From Torymus aiolomorphi (lineage: Eukaryota; Arthropoda; Insecta; Hymenoptera; Torymidae): DNA of 64,000 nucleotides. Within the stretch, counting starts at the first letter, position 1. The number at the start of each line of letters is the position of its first letter. The notes under the pieces are model-generated. The model worked only from the letters and a program-made list of their open reading frames with translations. It was not told the origin of the DNA and made no database searches. Location: NCBI GenBank assembly GCA_036365515.1, contig CM070876.1, positions 106,302,810 through 106,366,809 on the forward strand, written 5' to 3'. Of the stretch, positions 12,191-24,043 are shown piece by piece. The position numbers and the translations under genes were made by a program.

Positions 12191-13057
12191 GTTGCCCTGC
12201 TGGGCACTTAGGCCGCTAGAAAACCTTAGAATGGGTTGTTAGGTCTCGAAAATCGGGGAATATACTTTTATAATTTGATTTATATTTAATGGTTGAATTA
12301 AATATATTACCTTTTCCCTGGGGGTGATCTGTCGTAAATAATTAAGCTGATGATTAGTTGCTGCACTATTTATTGAACACTATGAGATTTATCAACTGAT
12401 GAGAATTTTTCCATCGGTCTTACAGTCTTATAAATTAAATTAAAATAATTAATATTTATAGCAGTCAGATTGCCCTTGTTTATAATCTATCCCGCAGAAT
12501 CTGAAATAAAAACTTAATTAAAACCTAGAAAAAAAACTATGAGATTTACAAATATAAATAATTCTATTCGTAATGTATTTTCTAATTTATTCGTTGACTG
12601 AATGATATATGCGCGGGTAATTAGTACCGATAGTTTACTGATTTTATAGGCTCGTATTGGCCTGTACAAAATATTCGCTACTCCTTTTGTCGATTGGAGT
12701 GGTACGGAGCTCGTGTCTTTTTGCACGTTTACTGACGCGTGTGGCGTACGTCACCGTATTTATTACATGGTTAAATTGCGTTAAAGATGATCTTGGTGCT
12801 GAGTCAAGATTATCTTGTTAATCAAGTTTCATAAACAATTTTACGTAAAGTCTTTTGATTTGAAATTTGAAAAGTGCTGTGCCTACAAAAAAGCTTCAAC
12901 GAGCGTCTGCTTTCGCGAAGTCGGTAGCTCGCTATGTCACGCTGTTGCGTTGTTGAAATGCTGCGTCGTTTAAATTCGCAATCACAGAATATTGTGGGTC
13001 AGAAAATTACTGATGAGAAATATGCATGTTAATATAATTTTAGAGATACGTCACAGA
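12191..13057. other. AT-rich stretch between Gypsy C and Gypsy D relics
   Basis: No ORF with recognisable content, no clear LTR ends and no repeats noticed. Possibly old noncoding parts of the flanking elements. Confidence 0.3.
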
Positions 13058-14650
13058 CGTAACAGGGTAAATCGGAAGTATTACTGGCCACATATGTCCC
13101 AAGATGTGGCCATATACGTTGGCAAATTTAGCCAGTGCCAAATTTGCCAGCAGTGCTAAGTCGAGCAGCACGCTCCAGCAGGATTCATGAGATTCCTCAT
13201 CACAGAGCGTCCTTGGCAAGTCGTGGCCGGTGATATTATGGGATCACTCCCCCAAAACAACTCGCGGCCACGAATACATTCTCATATTCCAGGACCTGTC
13301 CACACACTGGATTGAAGTGATTCCGATCAAAAGGGCTTATAGCAAATCGGTGATAAAAGGACTCGACCAGCAGGTATGTCTGCGGTTCGGAGTCCTCGAG
13401 GTATTTCTCTCCGATAATTGGACAGAATTTAAGAATGCACCCATTGAAGCATTCTTAACTCTTTCCGTCACAGAAGCCGATATGTCGGCACCCAAAATTG
13501 TTTTATATTTCTCATAATTTTTTTCTATTAAAGCATATCCCTCATTTTTTTGCATTTTCTGTTAGATAAATACTTAAGCTTGAGAAATATAATAATACTT
13601 TTCGGATTTATAATTGTTTATAATTGTTATAAATAAATTTGAGACAAAAACATCATATTTTTGTATTTTGAATTCAGTTTGTGACTGAAAGGGTTAAAGG
13701 AGAGAGACGTACATCACAGGCATACACCACAATACCACCCTCAGCCGAACCTTGTCGAGCTTGTGAACCGAACGGTGAAGGCAATGATTATGTCTTACGC
13801 AGAGGAAAATCATCCTGGGATGAGAAACTTAACGAGCTGGCGTTCGCGTATAACACAGTTGAACACAGATCCACCAAAAAAAGCCCTGCCATGCTCAACT
13901 TTGGTCGTCAGCCTGAGCCGCCGAAGACACTGAGGCGGAAAGAAGACAGGCTAGTGGAAGAGCAAAGGCAGCAAGAGGCTCTAGACAACTGGGCGTCGCG
14001 CATGGATAGGCTTCACGAATTGCACGATCGGGCGGCGGCAGATACGCGATCGGAGCAGGCAAGACAAGCCAAATATGATGATGCTCATCGTCGACCTCCC
14101 GAATTCTGCCTAGGCGATCGTATATGGAAGGAGAATAAAGTACTGTCCTCAGCGACTGAGGAGATTTCTGCCAAGTTAGCCCCGAAGTACACGGCGCCGT
14201 ACACTATTGTGAACATTCTAGGCAATAATACCTATGAGATCCAAGATGCGGATGGTCGAACGATACGTCCAATCCATGCGCAACTGCTCAAGGGATACGT
14301 CACCGCAGAGGAGCCCGAAGACCGTTTTGACAAGAACTGTCCACAAGTAGCCTGGAGCTACCACCGAGGGACCCTTCAACGGAGCATACTGCACCAGAGG
14401 GTAACGCAGTTAGCCTGAGAAACAAACAGCCTTGGGCGACAGTTAAACAGCGTGGCACCCCTCGTAAAATCGCGCTATTAGTTAGGCTACAAAGGCGTGC
14501 GAGCGACGGTCGGCCTACGCGTGTGGCCGGTCCCACAGAGCCCAAGCGAGAGCCAGGGTGGTTAAAGGGCTCGAAGAAAAAGTCCACAGCTATTGACGCC
14601 GGGAAAATTAGCCCACGTCGAACCCGAGCGTCCAAGAAGCGCTACGTATG
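13058..14650 (+). pseudogene. Gypsy D integrase and C-terminal part of pol (5'-truncated, same family as Gypsy E)
   Basis: Starts abruptly at RVNRKYYWPHMSQDV, just inside the integrase zinc domain, and runs through ERPWQVVAGDIMGSLP, RPRIHSHIPG (frameshift), VFLSDNWTEFKN, SSWDEKLNELAFAYNT, CLGDRIWKENKVLSSA and YTIVNILGNNTYEI to the basic tail ASDGRPTRVAGPTEPK and SPRRTRASKKRY. It matches Gypsy E pol (57006-58733) throughout, with scattered changes, so the copies share a family. A TTAA-flanked MITE splits the core domain at 13459-13693. Stops and frameshifts near 13160, 13255 and 13780 also disable it. Confidence 0.88.
13459..13693. mobile_element. piggyBac-like MITE with TTAA target duplication
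   Basis: The insertion interrupts the Gypsy D integrase between the codons for EAFL and the following Lys-Glu-Arg. It is flanked by TTAA (13455-13458 and 13694-13697). Its ends are imperfect inverted repeats: CTCTTTCCGTCACAGA and, on the other strand, CCCTTTCAGTCACAAA. A TTAA duplication plus CCCTTT-type ends is typical of piggyBac-derived MITEs. The 235-bp AT-rich interior has no transposase. Removing it restores the surrounding frame. Confidence 0.75.
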
Positions 14651-14714
14651 TCGTCCAAAAGGTGTCGTCCGTACTCACCTGTGTTTTGTTCTTATTTCCC
14701 AGTCCTCAATCTAA

Positions 14715-14757
14715 CCCCTCCCCGGGATTAATCCCGGGATTAATTTGCTCGTTCCAG
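14715..14757 (+). promoter_or_regulatory. Candidate 3' splice site upstream of ORF3 (Gypsy D)
   Basis: A CTAAC branch-point-like motif at about 14712 and a pyrimidine-rich stretch lead to CTCGTTCCAG, three bases before ATG 14761. The same region of Gypsy E has a related block ending TTACCTGTTTCAG, three bases before its ORF3 ATG. No donor was identified, so use of the site is inferred. Confidence 0.45.
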
Positions 14758-14760
14758 GTG

Positions 14761-14950
14761 ATGAAGGGATTGATTCCAGACGTGGCGAAAGTGGCGAAGG
14801 TGGCGAAGCAGGTGATTAATGGGTTGATCCAATTTAACCCGACCCTGCCCTAATCAAATTTCTGAAGGAGTTTATGGAGGGCATTGACGCTGTAACCCTG
14901 GCACCACAGCCAGTAGTCAAGGAGCCCTCCACCGTCTCGATCGAGGAGAA
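14761..14950 (+). pseudogene. Gypsy D ORF3 N-terminal remnant
   Basis: MKGLIPDVAKVAK ... QVINGLIQFNP, then after a one-base shift FLKEFMEGIDAVTLAPQP and EPSTVSIEE. This matches the N-terminus of Gypsy E ORF3 (MQGLTPEIAETAKKVIAGL ... VVEGIDAVTLAPQP ... EPSTVMIEE). The rest of ORF3, the polypurine tract and most of the 3' LTR are deleted: the frame runs straight into the LTR tail at about 14948. It shows that ORF3 is a shared family trait. Confidence 0.7.
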
Positions 14951-15207
14951 CCCGTCCTTCTCCCACATACCACCGCCTCCGCGGAAAAACGACTCCACCG
15001 GTAGTTTTCATATCCGAACAAAGCGACCGCGCGCTTTACCCTTCGAGCGCGCATAGTAATTTCAGCGATCCAATTTGTTGGAAAACGGAGTTCGCGCTTG
15101 GACTTCGCGTTGTTTTCGGGATTGCAGGTGATAATCCCCGGGCCACTCATTTTAGTCAGACACCCGCGGTGCCGTATTCTAGGGCATCGCTGGCCTGTGA
15201 CTTCTTG
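14948..15207 (+). repeat. Partial 3' LTR of Gypsy D
   Basis: Matches the reverse complement of the Gypsy E LTR (54677-54965) over about 260 bp. Shared stretches include CCGCCTCCGCGG, GCGATCCAATT, CGCGTTGTTTTCGGG and GGCATCGCTGGCCTGTG. The last 40 or so bases of the LTR, including its TTACA end, have diverged or are missing. About three quarters of the LTR (its U3 side) was lost in the internal deletion. Confidence 0.75.
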
Positions 15208-17892
15208 GAAATTTCCTCCAGAAGCTATCCCGTTAAAATATATATGCACAGAAGAGAATATTGATATAGTAAATTGCTGTCGAATTTTCGATCGAATGGT
15301 CACTTTACTAGGACAGAACTGCAAAATTGTCATGAGACGATTCCATTGGATTTTAAATTCTACAATATAGTTCATTTTATTTATATCATAAATCTCGCAT
15401 ATAAATCTAATTACTTTTTTATCTTTATGCTAATGCGACTTAGATAATATTTTTTGATATTTTTGAACACATTGAAGTAAATGGTTTCCTATCCAAAGCC
15501 TATAAAAAAATTACGAAAAAAAATAAAATTTTTCTTGTCATTTTAATAATTGTAAGCCATTTCAGCAATATTATTTCAAATTTTTCCAAATTTTTGTTCC
15601 AAACTTTTTTTAGGTTCAGAATAATATGTAGAATTGAAAAATTAAAAAAAAATTGATTTTTTAATTATTAGTACGTGTAAGTCCGCCTTAAGTCATCTAT
15701 ACTATCCTGTATTTGCGTGTTGAGAGACTCTGGTGTCGAACAGGGAGGTCGAGAAATATTGCAACAACGATTACGGAACAACCAACGATGTGACGATGAC
15801 GCGGCTATTCGCCAATTACCCCTGGCGATTGTTACTTTTACGGAAACGACTCGATAGGACACGCATACAAAGGAACGATAATTACTGTCTAAGAATAATA
15901 GACAGTTAAGTGACAATTAAGTATATTAATTAAGATGGAGTCTCTCGCCGTTATCGAGGTTGCGAAGGTTCCCAAGCTCGATGGTTTGCTGTTCGTTTCA
16001 CTCCCAGCAGATCCGCTACCGGCTCAGCTGTAACAAAATAAAAGAAGAACCAAGTCACGAACTCGAGTTGCTGGAATCCCCAACGCAGCTTCGGGAACAA
16101 TCACAGAGAAATTCTGCATGGCTCGCAGCTTCCTGGTGACCAGAAACTCGTCCCGCATTCGCTCACGATACCTATTACTTATCCCGCAACCCGCGATGAC
16201 CTAGACACATAACAACTCCGACTGAAGTACCATTACTAACACCGTAACCCCCCTTCCCTTGCTTACAACCACTTACTCTACTTTCCTGGCTGAACGGCTA
16301 AGTCATGCAGAAGCTACTCTTAACCTCGAAAGCTGAATACCTGGAGGAGAGCAACTGCTTCGGCTGTTGGCTTACGATCAAGAGAGCGATCGTCTCCAGC
16401 TCCGCGACCCTCATCCTTTCCTGAAGTTTCGGTCCCCTTCGAGCAACACCGCTAATGACTAGCTCTAACCCCCACTCTAATGCCCATTTTATCCATATTA
16501 CATGACTCGCATGTAATTGGAGTCCTTATAGGCTCGTAGAAAAGCATGTGCGGAACCTTTATTACCCCCTATACTATGCGCGCCGCGCAGTGGCCCTGCT
16601 GCCACCATTCACTCCCGTTCTATCTCTCTTGCGCCGCTGGCTGTCTGGTAAATGACATCGTCTCTTCGCCGCTCCCAAAAGTTTGGGCTTTTTCTGACGA
16701 AGTCTTCACTCTTCGGTGTGCTTTTCTGTAGGTAGATGGCTCCGCTGGCTCTCAAGCTCTCTGCCTAAGGACCCGCGTTCTACACGGTGTTCTATCAGCC
16801 TGGAACTGCTTTTCCAAACACGACGTTAAGTTCATAACCTCAGAAGCCAGAGTAACCAGGAGCAATAGATCAGGTGGATCGCATGGCGATCTAGTTGTTC
16901 TCTACCGTCTTGACGTCGTGTCACACCAGCTTCATTGCAGTACAGCGGCAGCGTCATTCTTGGTTTTTATTTCATCGAGCAACCGGTGGTTCAACGGCTG
17001 GTTCTAAACTAAGCTGTTTACATTGACAATGCCGACGAGAAGCTCTCACAAACCCAGCAGACATGATAGACAAGGATATCACATAACCACTGCAAGACGT
17101 CTATTTATTTTTGGAGCGCCTACACACACACTCACGAGCGCTCACATTATGGTAAGCAGATACGTCGTCTGCAGAGAAGAGCAAACGCGGCCTCTTGCAC
17201 TGTACCCAACCTGCAACAAGCCACGCCACTCCAAGTGTGCTGGAAAAAAACGGGAGCTGAGTGCAATCTGTGTCGCCAGTTAACATCATTGGTAACCACA
17301 TCGCCGACACATACACCGCCGACATCAACACCACTGACCAAGGCGCCTATTAAACACCGTCGGTCAAGTGACCTTCGGCCAAGACACCTCCGGCAGCTAC
17401 ACGAACGGTAAAAATACCACAAGCTGCTTCCGTGCCGAAAACGGCACCGAAAAACTCACAGGTGAACACGCACGTGTCATTTTCAATGGCGCGACATCGA
17501 GTAGCGACGTCACATTCTCGCACGGCTCCCCACCACCGCGGTTCGGTCAGCTCATTAACGCCAGCAGATAAGCATACCTCGCCTATTGATAGTGCTCCCA
17601 TCTCGTCGCTCGACACAAGCGCAAACTCTGCTGTGCCGATAGTCAAAGCGCTAGGGGCCTTGTGTGACTTCGGGAGATGCTGGGCGGGTGATCTGGACGC
17701 AGGCGCGCGATTTATTGGCGAACAATGAAGTCGGGTAGACAACCAAGCAGGAACTACTGCAGTCGAAGGCAAGCACAGCTGTCAGAGAAGACTATTTGCG
17801 AACAAGCGCTTCCTATCAGGCAACACCTCCGCCGCTGGGAGACGTAAACCTTAAGGGAATTGCGAATATTATTATACCAGTGAGCAGTAGAG
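15208..17892. other. No supported gene
   Basis: 15210-15700 is AT-rich. 15900-17800 is mixed composition with several short open frames that show no recognisable domain or repeat motif. I did not find LTR ends, inverted termini or conserved protein motifs here. Confidence 0.35.
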
Positions 17893-18342
17893 TTATTCTT
17901 TAAGCGTTTCGACATGCTCGAGAAGCAGCTGGTCGAGCTGACGTCACTCGAGAATTGGAGTCTTGCTTCTTGCAGCGTCTCTTCTATGTTTATTGAAAAA
18001 GAGATTAAGGAAGATGAAGCAATTAAAAAGCTAGTTCCGTGGATCTCCGTTATCGAGGAACAAATCAGCAAGCGAACAGATTTTCTTATAAATCTTGATA
18101 GGAAATGCAAGCTGCTTCTCGAGCAAAATTCTATTTACCAACAAAAATTTGACAACGCGTGTAGTTGCACGGAGAATCTTCAGTTTGCCAGCAAAGGTAC
18201 AGCATGCGATTTATTAAGTATTAATGGGGCTGATAGCTCTCGTCCGTCTGCCAACAACACTGAATTGCAAACACACCTGCTTTTCCGGCCGGTGCTCCGG
18301 GCACGGGCCTTGGAATTCATGATCGTGAGTCTTGCGAGGTAG
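17893..18342 (+). CDS. Unassigned ORF with coiled-coil character
   Basis: From ATG 17914 the frame gives 142 residues. It begins MLEKQLVELTSLENW, then an alternating charged/hydrophobic segment (FIEKEIKEDEAIKKLVPW, ISVIEEQISKRTDFLINLD) that looks helical. The frame is open a little upstream (AVELFFKRFD), so the true start or an exon edge may lie earlier. No domain was recognised. It could be a gag-like N-terminus or a host exon; nothing nearby decides. Confidence 0.25.
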   Translation, partial: LFFKRFDMLEKQLVELTSLENWSLASCSVSSMFIEKEIKEDEAIKKLVPWISVIEEQISKRTDFLINLDRKCKLLLEQNSIYQQKFDNACSCTENLQFASKGTACDLLSINGADSSRPSANNTELQTHLLFRPVLRARALEFMIVSLAR

Positions 18343-20341
18343 TTCTTAATGGTATTGTAAAGAAAGATTGTGAGACGACATCAGATTTGATGAGTGGAAT
18401 AGCCCACGCGATACTCAGGACCATCCTCCCTTCGACCGAGAGGGAAAATATTCTTTCACCCCATGTCTTGACGGCCCGAGACTCATCCAGGAGAAATGGA
18501 GGAGAGGCGCAGGGTGGCTTGGGGTCACGTCCAGGCGCACTTCCTTCGTGCATAATTGAACTAAGCAGTGCGTGCTTAGTTGGGGAGTTAAGGGGGCAGA
18601 CACCTTTAAAATTTTCTTCATAAAATGACCTGAAAAAGATAAATTTTCATAACTAGAAATATATAGAGGTAATATTCTAAAAATATATTCAATTTGTAAT
18701 AAAATGAGACCCAAAAAGAAAATTTTGATCGATTTTAACCAATTATATGGCCATTTGAAAATTTTTGCTCTGCGGTCGATTCCAGATTCAGGAACTGCAT
18801 ATATTTTAATGGGAGAGGTCCTAAAATTTTGGTATTTTATATGACTATTGACTAAACAGTTGCATGTATCCAATTTTTTTGATTGAATAATTTTTTACTC
18901 TCAAAAATTTTACATCATGTTCACAATTTTACATTATGTAGAAAACAGCTTTAAAGATAAAATTACTAAAATACTTTTTTATTTCTTCTTCTTTATTTCT
19001 TAACTCCCTCTCTGCCCTGAAATACAAAAAAGTATTGTTTTTAGCTCAAAATCTTTTGTATTTAGAACAAATATTCTGGTACCTCAGTATACGATCCATC
19101 AGACTTGTAAGCTATGAGCACACATAGCCGTAACAGCCATGTCCACGTCAGACAGTCAAGTTTGTTAAGTGGTTTAACATGTAGATCCTTTCGTGCTATT
19201 AAATCCGTGTTTTTAATAATCTATTAGATTATTATATACTGAGGTAAATAAAGATTGTGTTGAGAAATCCAAAATCCTTCATGCATGTTATGAAGCCAGT
19301 ATCGCCATAGCCAAATGCTTAAAAAAAATGTTTATAGCAGTAACACTCCGATATTGATCTTCTTTTAATGTCTAATAGGAAGAACTTCTTTACTTTTTCA
19401 CATATGATATTATTACTTTATAAAGAGAATACGACTGTTATATATTTATTGCAGTGCATAACTGTTTTGACTTCAGAAAATAAAATGTCAGTTATATCAT
19501 AGTGAGACTCAGGTGATGGTTGATAATGGTAGTTTTCTCACAGAAGCGATGGTTCCATAATGTCTTTCTGCACAATAGCATATCTTTCGCTTCCTTTAAA
19601 AGCTTATGTAAATCTGTACACTAAATTTATTTTTCAATAGTCAGTGCAGACTTAATTTTTCTTTAGTATCACTCCCTGCTATTTTAAGTATAAAGTTTCC
19701 AGTAAAAGTTCAAGTACTAAAAACCTATTTCTAAAACTTTAATTGAACTGTCACTCGTATTATTCAAACACTTCTAAAAACTTATTTAAAATATCGAAAT
19801 ACAGTAAATGTTTACTTCCAAATCCGTTGGAAACAATTAAAACTAAGAATAACATTTTGTATAAAAAAGATGCTGATGCTGATATTACAGTGATTATTTG
19901 AAATGACAGCTGTGCATGTTTACATTGCTTGCGGACTTTAACATAGGCTAAAATCATCTCTGTTATAATAAAGAAGTGAACTGTAAGAGGCTGTCGGTGA
20001 TAAGTCAGATTGTTACGGTGCCAACTTAACTGCTATAAGTTTTAAATTCAAATTTTTATTTTTGTCAATACTACGGTCCATAAGTTATATTACTTATTTT
20101 TTATCTTCATATTAAAGTTTAAAATATTATTTTTGGAGTTTTTAAAGTATAGGTAGATATGTAGAGTAAGAATTTTTAATATATTGAGAACAGGGAAATG
20201 AAAACAAAAAATAGTAGAAACAATATACGATATTATAAATATGTATACAAGGGGAAAAATGTAATTTGAACAAAAAACAAATGAAGAGCTTTTGTCAGTG
20301 CTTTGTGTATATTCTTAAAACAAAAATAGATAATGCTTTAA

Positions 20342-20800
20342 GGTGGTACTACAGTTAATTTTTTTTTTTAGATTCACCAAAAAAATACAAATTTTGATCA
20401 GTAATGATATTTTATATATGGGAACGTCCGCCAGAAACGAGCCCCGTTTTCACACAAAATGCACTCTGTTCAACTCGCTCATATTCATTCGCTGAGTTTC
20501 TCGGAAAAAAACAAAGTACATATATCGATAGATTTTTTCCTCCTCTTTCTAGTGGTACTATTATTTTTTCTCCAAAATGCTTTCTTCTGATTGAAAATTC
20601 AAGTTGAATGTTGAGAGCCATTTTTCTCAAAGTATACCATTTTTTTCAAAATGCATTACACCATTCGAAAGTACAAGTCTTATGCTACAAAAGCCTAATG
20701 TTTCAAGTTGGAGAAATGAAGGGTTCAAAAGTAATGAAATTGAAAAGACAGCGGCGGGCGCTGCGATGCAACGCGTTGTTAATGTGCTATACGCGGATGT
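20342..20800 (+). repeat. Left terminal inverted repeat of T1
   Basis: Matches, in inverted order, 44160-44235 plus 41600-42018. Shared landmarks include ACTACAGTTAA, CGTCCGCCAGAAACGAGCC, TTGAAAATTCAAGTTGAATG and a CGCTGCG-containing inner part. The promoter for the transposase would be expected within or just after this repeat. Confidence 0.75.
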
Positions 20801-20978
20801 GTGTAATTTTCATTCGTTTTTTCATCGCTAGAAGGATTTAAGAGATCTGCTCTCCATACTCAAAGAAGCGACTTCAAAGTTTTATAAGCCCACTGAAAAA
20901 TGTATTCTTCCTCATTATATTTCTAGAAATAATTAATAAAATTATTATTACAATTATTTTTAGATACTCCTATTTATC

Positions 20979-21159
20979 ATGAATTTTCATCGTTGTTTTA
21001 ATCCTTACAATGAAACAAAACATTCACATAATCTGAGATTACTTTCAGTAGAAATGAAGACACGTTTTTCGTTTTTGAAAGATAGAGATAAAATATGTGA
21101 TTCTTGCAGGATACAATTTATTGCCAAGAGTAAAGCCGAAAATGAAGTTTTGATAAGGC
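20979..21159 (+). pseudogene. T1 transposase, N-terminal block
   Basis: Begins MNFHRCFNPYNETKHSHNL and continues to DKICDSCRIQFIAKSK, a Cys/His-containing N-terminal region that could bind zinc. T3 has the same plan (CINPLNKNDH ... AKICLTCRRQIY). The frame is cut at about 21160 by T2; the protein resumes at 39850. Family function is inferred from the inverted-repeat context and the acidic motifs of the C-terminal block. Confidence 0.6.
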
Positions 21160-21691
21160 CGAATCCCTCTCAAATCAGGTGGCCCGCGTATGCCTATGTC
21201 ACAGATCATTTTGGGATCAAAGTATTTATGTTCTTCTCCAAAAATTATTTAACCCGTATATTTTTATTTTTTTGTTGCAACAAAATTTCAGGCGTTCAGC
21301 AATGTCGCAAATTTCAGAGAAAATCCTTACTTAGAAATAAATTTTTTCAATGCAATTTTCAAACAGCTACTGCTTCACCAGTTATTTAAGCTTTTTAGCG
21401 TGCAACACATAATTCCACTCAGGTTTCAGTCCTCTTTCATGGTCTGTATGTTATTTTCAAAAAAAATTAAAAATACCCGAGTTATGCACTTTTTACTGAA
21501 TAATGCAGTCTTTAGAAAAATGCGTTTTTCTCGAAAAAGCCTATTTTTTTTTCTCAATTTTCTTTTCTCATGATAGAGGACGTAAATAGCTATCTAGGTG
21601 TGTTTGTGAGATTCACGGGTTTCCTGCTGGGATAGCGATCACTAATGAGATAACACACAAACAAATTTTTCACGCTTAGCGCTTATATCGA

Positions 21692-22130
21692 CGCTCCCTA
21701 CGAAAATTAGCACGATTAAGATTGCCACGAAGACTAGTCCATTTCAGGGTTGGCCGTGAAGACTAGCACGCTCCATTGATTTGCGTTGAAGACTAGCCCG
21801 ATCCGCTTGATTTCGGTGAAGACTAGCACATTCCACTGCCGCTTATGTAAATTAATACGGTGACGCGAAGTGTTAGTTTCCGCGGCAAGCTTGCGAATCG
21901 TGTTACTTTCGTCGCAAACTCGCGAATCGTGCTACTTTTCGTCGCAATCTTACGGATTGTACTATTATTTGGCGCAAACTCGTGAATGATGCTAGTTTTC
22001 GCAACAACCTCGTGAATTGTACTAGTATTCGCGGCAAAGTCGTGAGCGATCTTAGTTTTCGTTGCAGTTTTCTGAAATGTGCTAGTCTTCGTGAGGAGGC
22101 CAAAAAGGGTGCTAGTTTTCGTAGGGAGCG
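21692..22130. mobile_element. MITE built of about 39-bp subrepeats, in the left arm of T2
   Basis: The ends CGCTCCCTACGAAAA and TTTTCGTAGGGAGCG are inverted. The equivalent site in the other T2 arm (about 39310-39345) lacks it, which shows insertion. The left half carries repeated GAAGACTAGCAC-type units; the right half carries the opposite orientation (TCGTGAAT ... GTGCTAGTTTTCG), each with a period near 39 bp. TCGA borders both ends and may be the target duplication, though it is palindromic. No coding capacity. Confidence 0.6.
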
Positions 22131-22255
22131 TCGATGTCTAGTGATATAACAATGATATAACAGTTAATATAAAGATGTTTATCTTTGTGCGTAATATACA
22201 GGTATGCACATATGTATGTATTTTTTTTTATTTATGTCTTTTAGATTTTTTATTT

Positions 22256-22599
22256 TGGTTTCGCGGAGACAAGTGAAAAGCCGCGGTTGCGTGGGGAAAA
22301 TTTTGGCGGGAAAATGATCACACGCGAGCAGTTGAACTGTACAAAATACTTCTTTATTCCTTGAAACTACAAAAACCCTAAACTTCTAGGAAAACCTAAT
22401 TCTAATGTTGAACTTCTATGATGCCTCGAGGGTGTAAAAAAACGCGCGAAAACACGGGGGCTCGAGTCGTGAGTCGTGCTCGCGAGGCGGCCGTCGTTGG
22501 TAAACTGCCGAACCAAGTAATTAGTACAGCGAGCGCGGGCCACTATATTCGAGAACTGCTCGACCGTTGTATACATTTAAAATATAACTGGCGCGACCA
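22256..22599 (-). repeat. 3' LTR of the BEL/Pao element
   Basis: 344 bp, plus-strand ends TGGTTTCGCGG and GCGCGACCA. On the minus strand the preceding bases CTGGGTGGTA are a plausible polypurine tract. It lacks 56 bp present in the 5' LTR. Confidence 0.93.
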
Positions 22600-22736
22600 T
22601 ACCACCCAGTATCTAACGACACATTAATTTCGGGCGATATAGTCCTTATGCAAAATAAACTCTATAGCTAACAACAAGAATACAAAATCTAAATTCAAAG
22701 AAAAAATACAAAATAAAATATAATGTTCAAAATGAA

Positions 22737-24039
22737 TCAGTCTTGAGCATCATCTAGATCTGGAGAAGTTGGAACGTTGCCACCCACCATGGAAGACTCA
22801 AAGGCAGCCAAATGAACCGATGTCTGCTCATGTACCAGCAACAGAATGAGCTTGTTGACTGGCCTCTTAAACTCTGATGCTGCAGTGGGAATAGTGACCA
22901 CTCGCACAAGTTGATCATTTCCTGGATGCAAGGCAGTAATCCGAGCTAGCGGCCACTTCGAAGGAAGTAGAAGCTCATTCTTAAACAGGACCAAATCTCC
23001 AACTTGCAGCTGACGGTTTGTCTTCAACCACTTCACGCGCCGTTGCAGTTGGAACAAGTATTCCTTACGCCACCTCTGCCAAAAATGGTTCCTCATAAGT
23101 TGAACAACATTCCATCTGGAAGAAAGAGACTGTGATTGATTGATTTCAACATAAGGCTCTGGAAGAGAAACTAATGGATCACCGATCAGAAAGTGACCAG
23201 GAGTGATAGCACTAACATCTAAAGCGTTAGAACTAAGAGCACTAAGAGGTCTCGAATTGAGAAATGCCTTAATTTCTGAGAGCAGGGTAGAAAACTGCTC
23301 AAAAGTCAATTTGCTGTCGCCAACAACTCTATACAAGTGCCTCTCAAAAGATTTAACATTAGATTCTCAGATTCCACCAAAATTGGGAACTCTTGGAGGA
23401 ATAAATCGCCATTCCACGTGATCGTTAGCAAGAGTTGACGCAATCAGTTGTCCTGAACTAGTAGCCTCTGAAAATTAATTGTGAATTTCTGCTTCACTAC
23501 CCAAGAAAGTCCTTCCGTTATCGCTGTAAATCACTTTACAGAGACCACGACGAGAAACGAAACGGCGGAACGCAGCTAGAAAAGCCTGCGTCGTGAGGTC
23601 TGACACCAACTCCAAGTGAACTGCCTTGACAACAAGACACACAAACACAGCAACATAGCCCTTGAAAGTCTTGATTCCTCTACCTGAAGATGACTTAATC
23701 CAAAAGTGACCAGCAAAATCTACTCCAGAATGGTAGAACGGACGGGCTGGTTTGGTGCGAACAGCTGGCAAAGAACCTATCAACTGCTCTTGAGTACGAT
23801 CATTGAAACGTGTACAAGTAACGCATTCTCGAACGACCTTACGAACTACATTCCTAGCATTAAGTATCCAAAACTTCCTGGATAAAAAACCTAGCACAAC
23901 CGTAGATCCGCCATGCAAAATGCATATGTGAGCCTTCCTAATGAGAAGAATAGTCACATGATTGGACTTCGACAAAATCACTGGGTGCTTCTCTGACTCT
24001 AACAAAAATGAGTTCTGAAGACGATCACCTACACGCAAC
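22737..24039 (-). pseudogene. BEL/Pao integrase and C-terminal domain, two in-frame stops
   Basis: One frame runs from 24039 to 22737. It contains an integrase zinc domain (HICILHGGSTVVLGFL, CVTCTRFNDRTQEQLIG), core motifs GVDFAGHFWIKS and IYSDNGRTFLGSEAEI, then FIPPRVPNFGGI, where a TGA replaces the expected Trp (about 23366). A TAA lies at 23475. After these come SNVKSFERHLYRVVG, the third catalytic region, and the DUF5641-like C-terminus (RWNVVQLMRNHFWQRWRKEYL, VGDLVLFKNELLLPSKWPL). Apart from the stops the frame is intact. Its upstream end is the Gypsy B insertion point. Confidence 0.88.
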
Positions 24040-24043
24040 AAAC
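24040..24043. other. Left target-site duplication of Gypsy B (AAAC)
   Basis: AAAC here and at 33078-33081 flanks the two Gypsy B LTRs. Deleting the element and one copy rejoins the BEL pol frame, which confirms the boundary. Confidence 0.85.
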
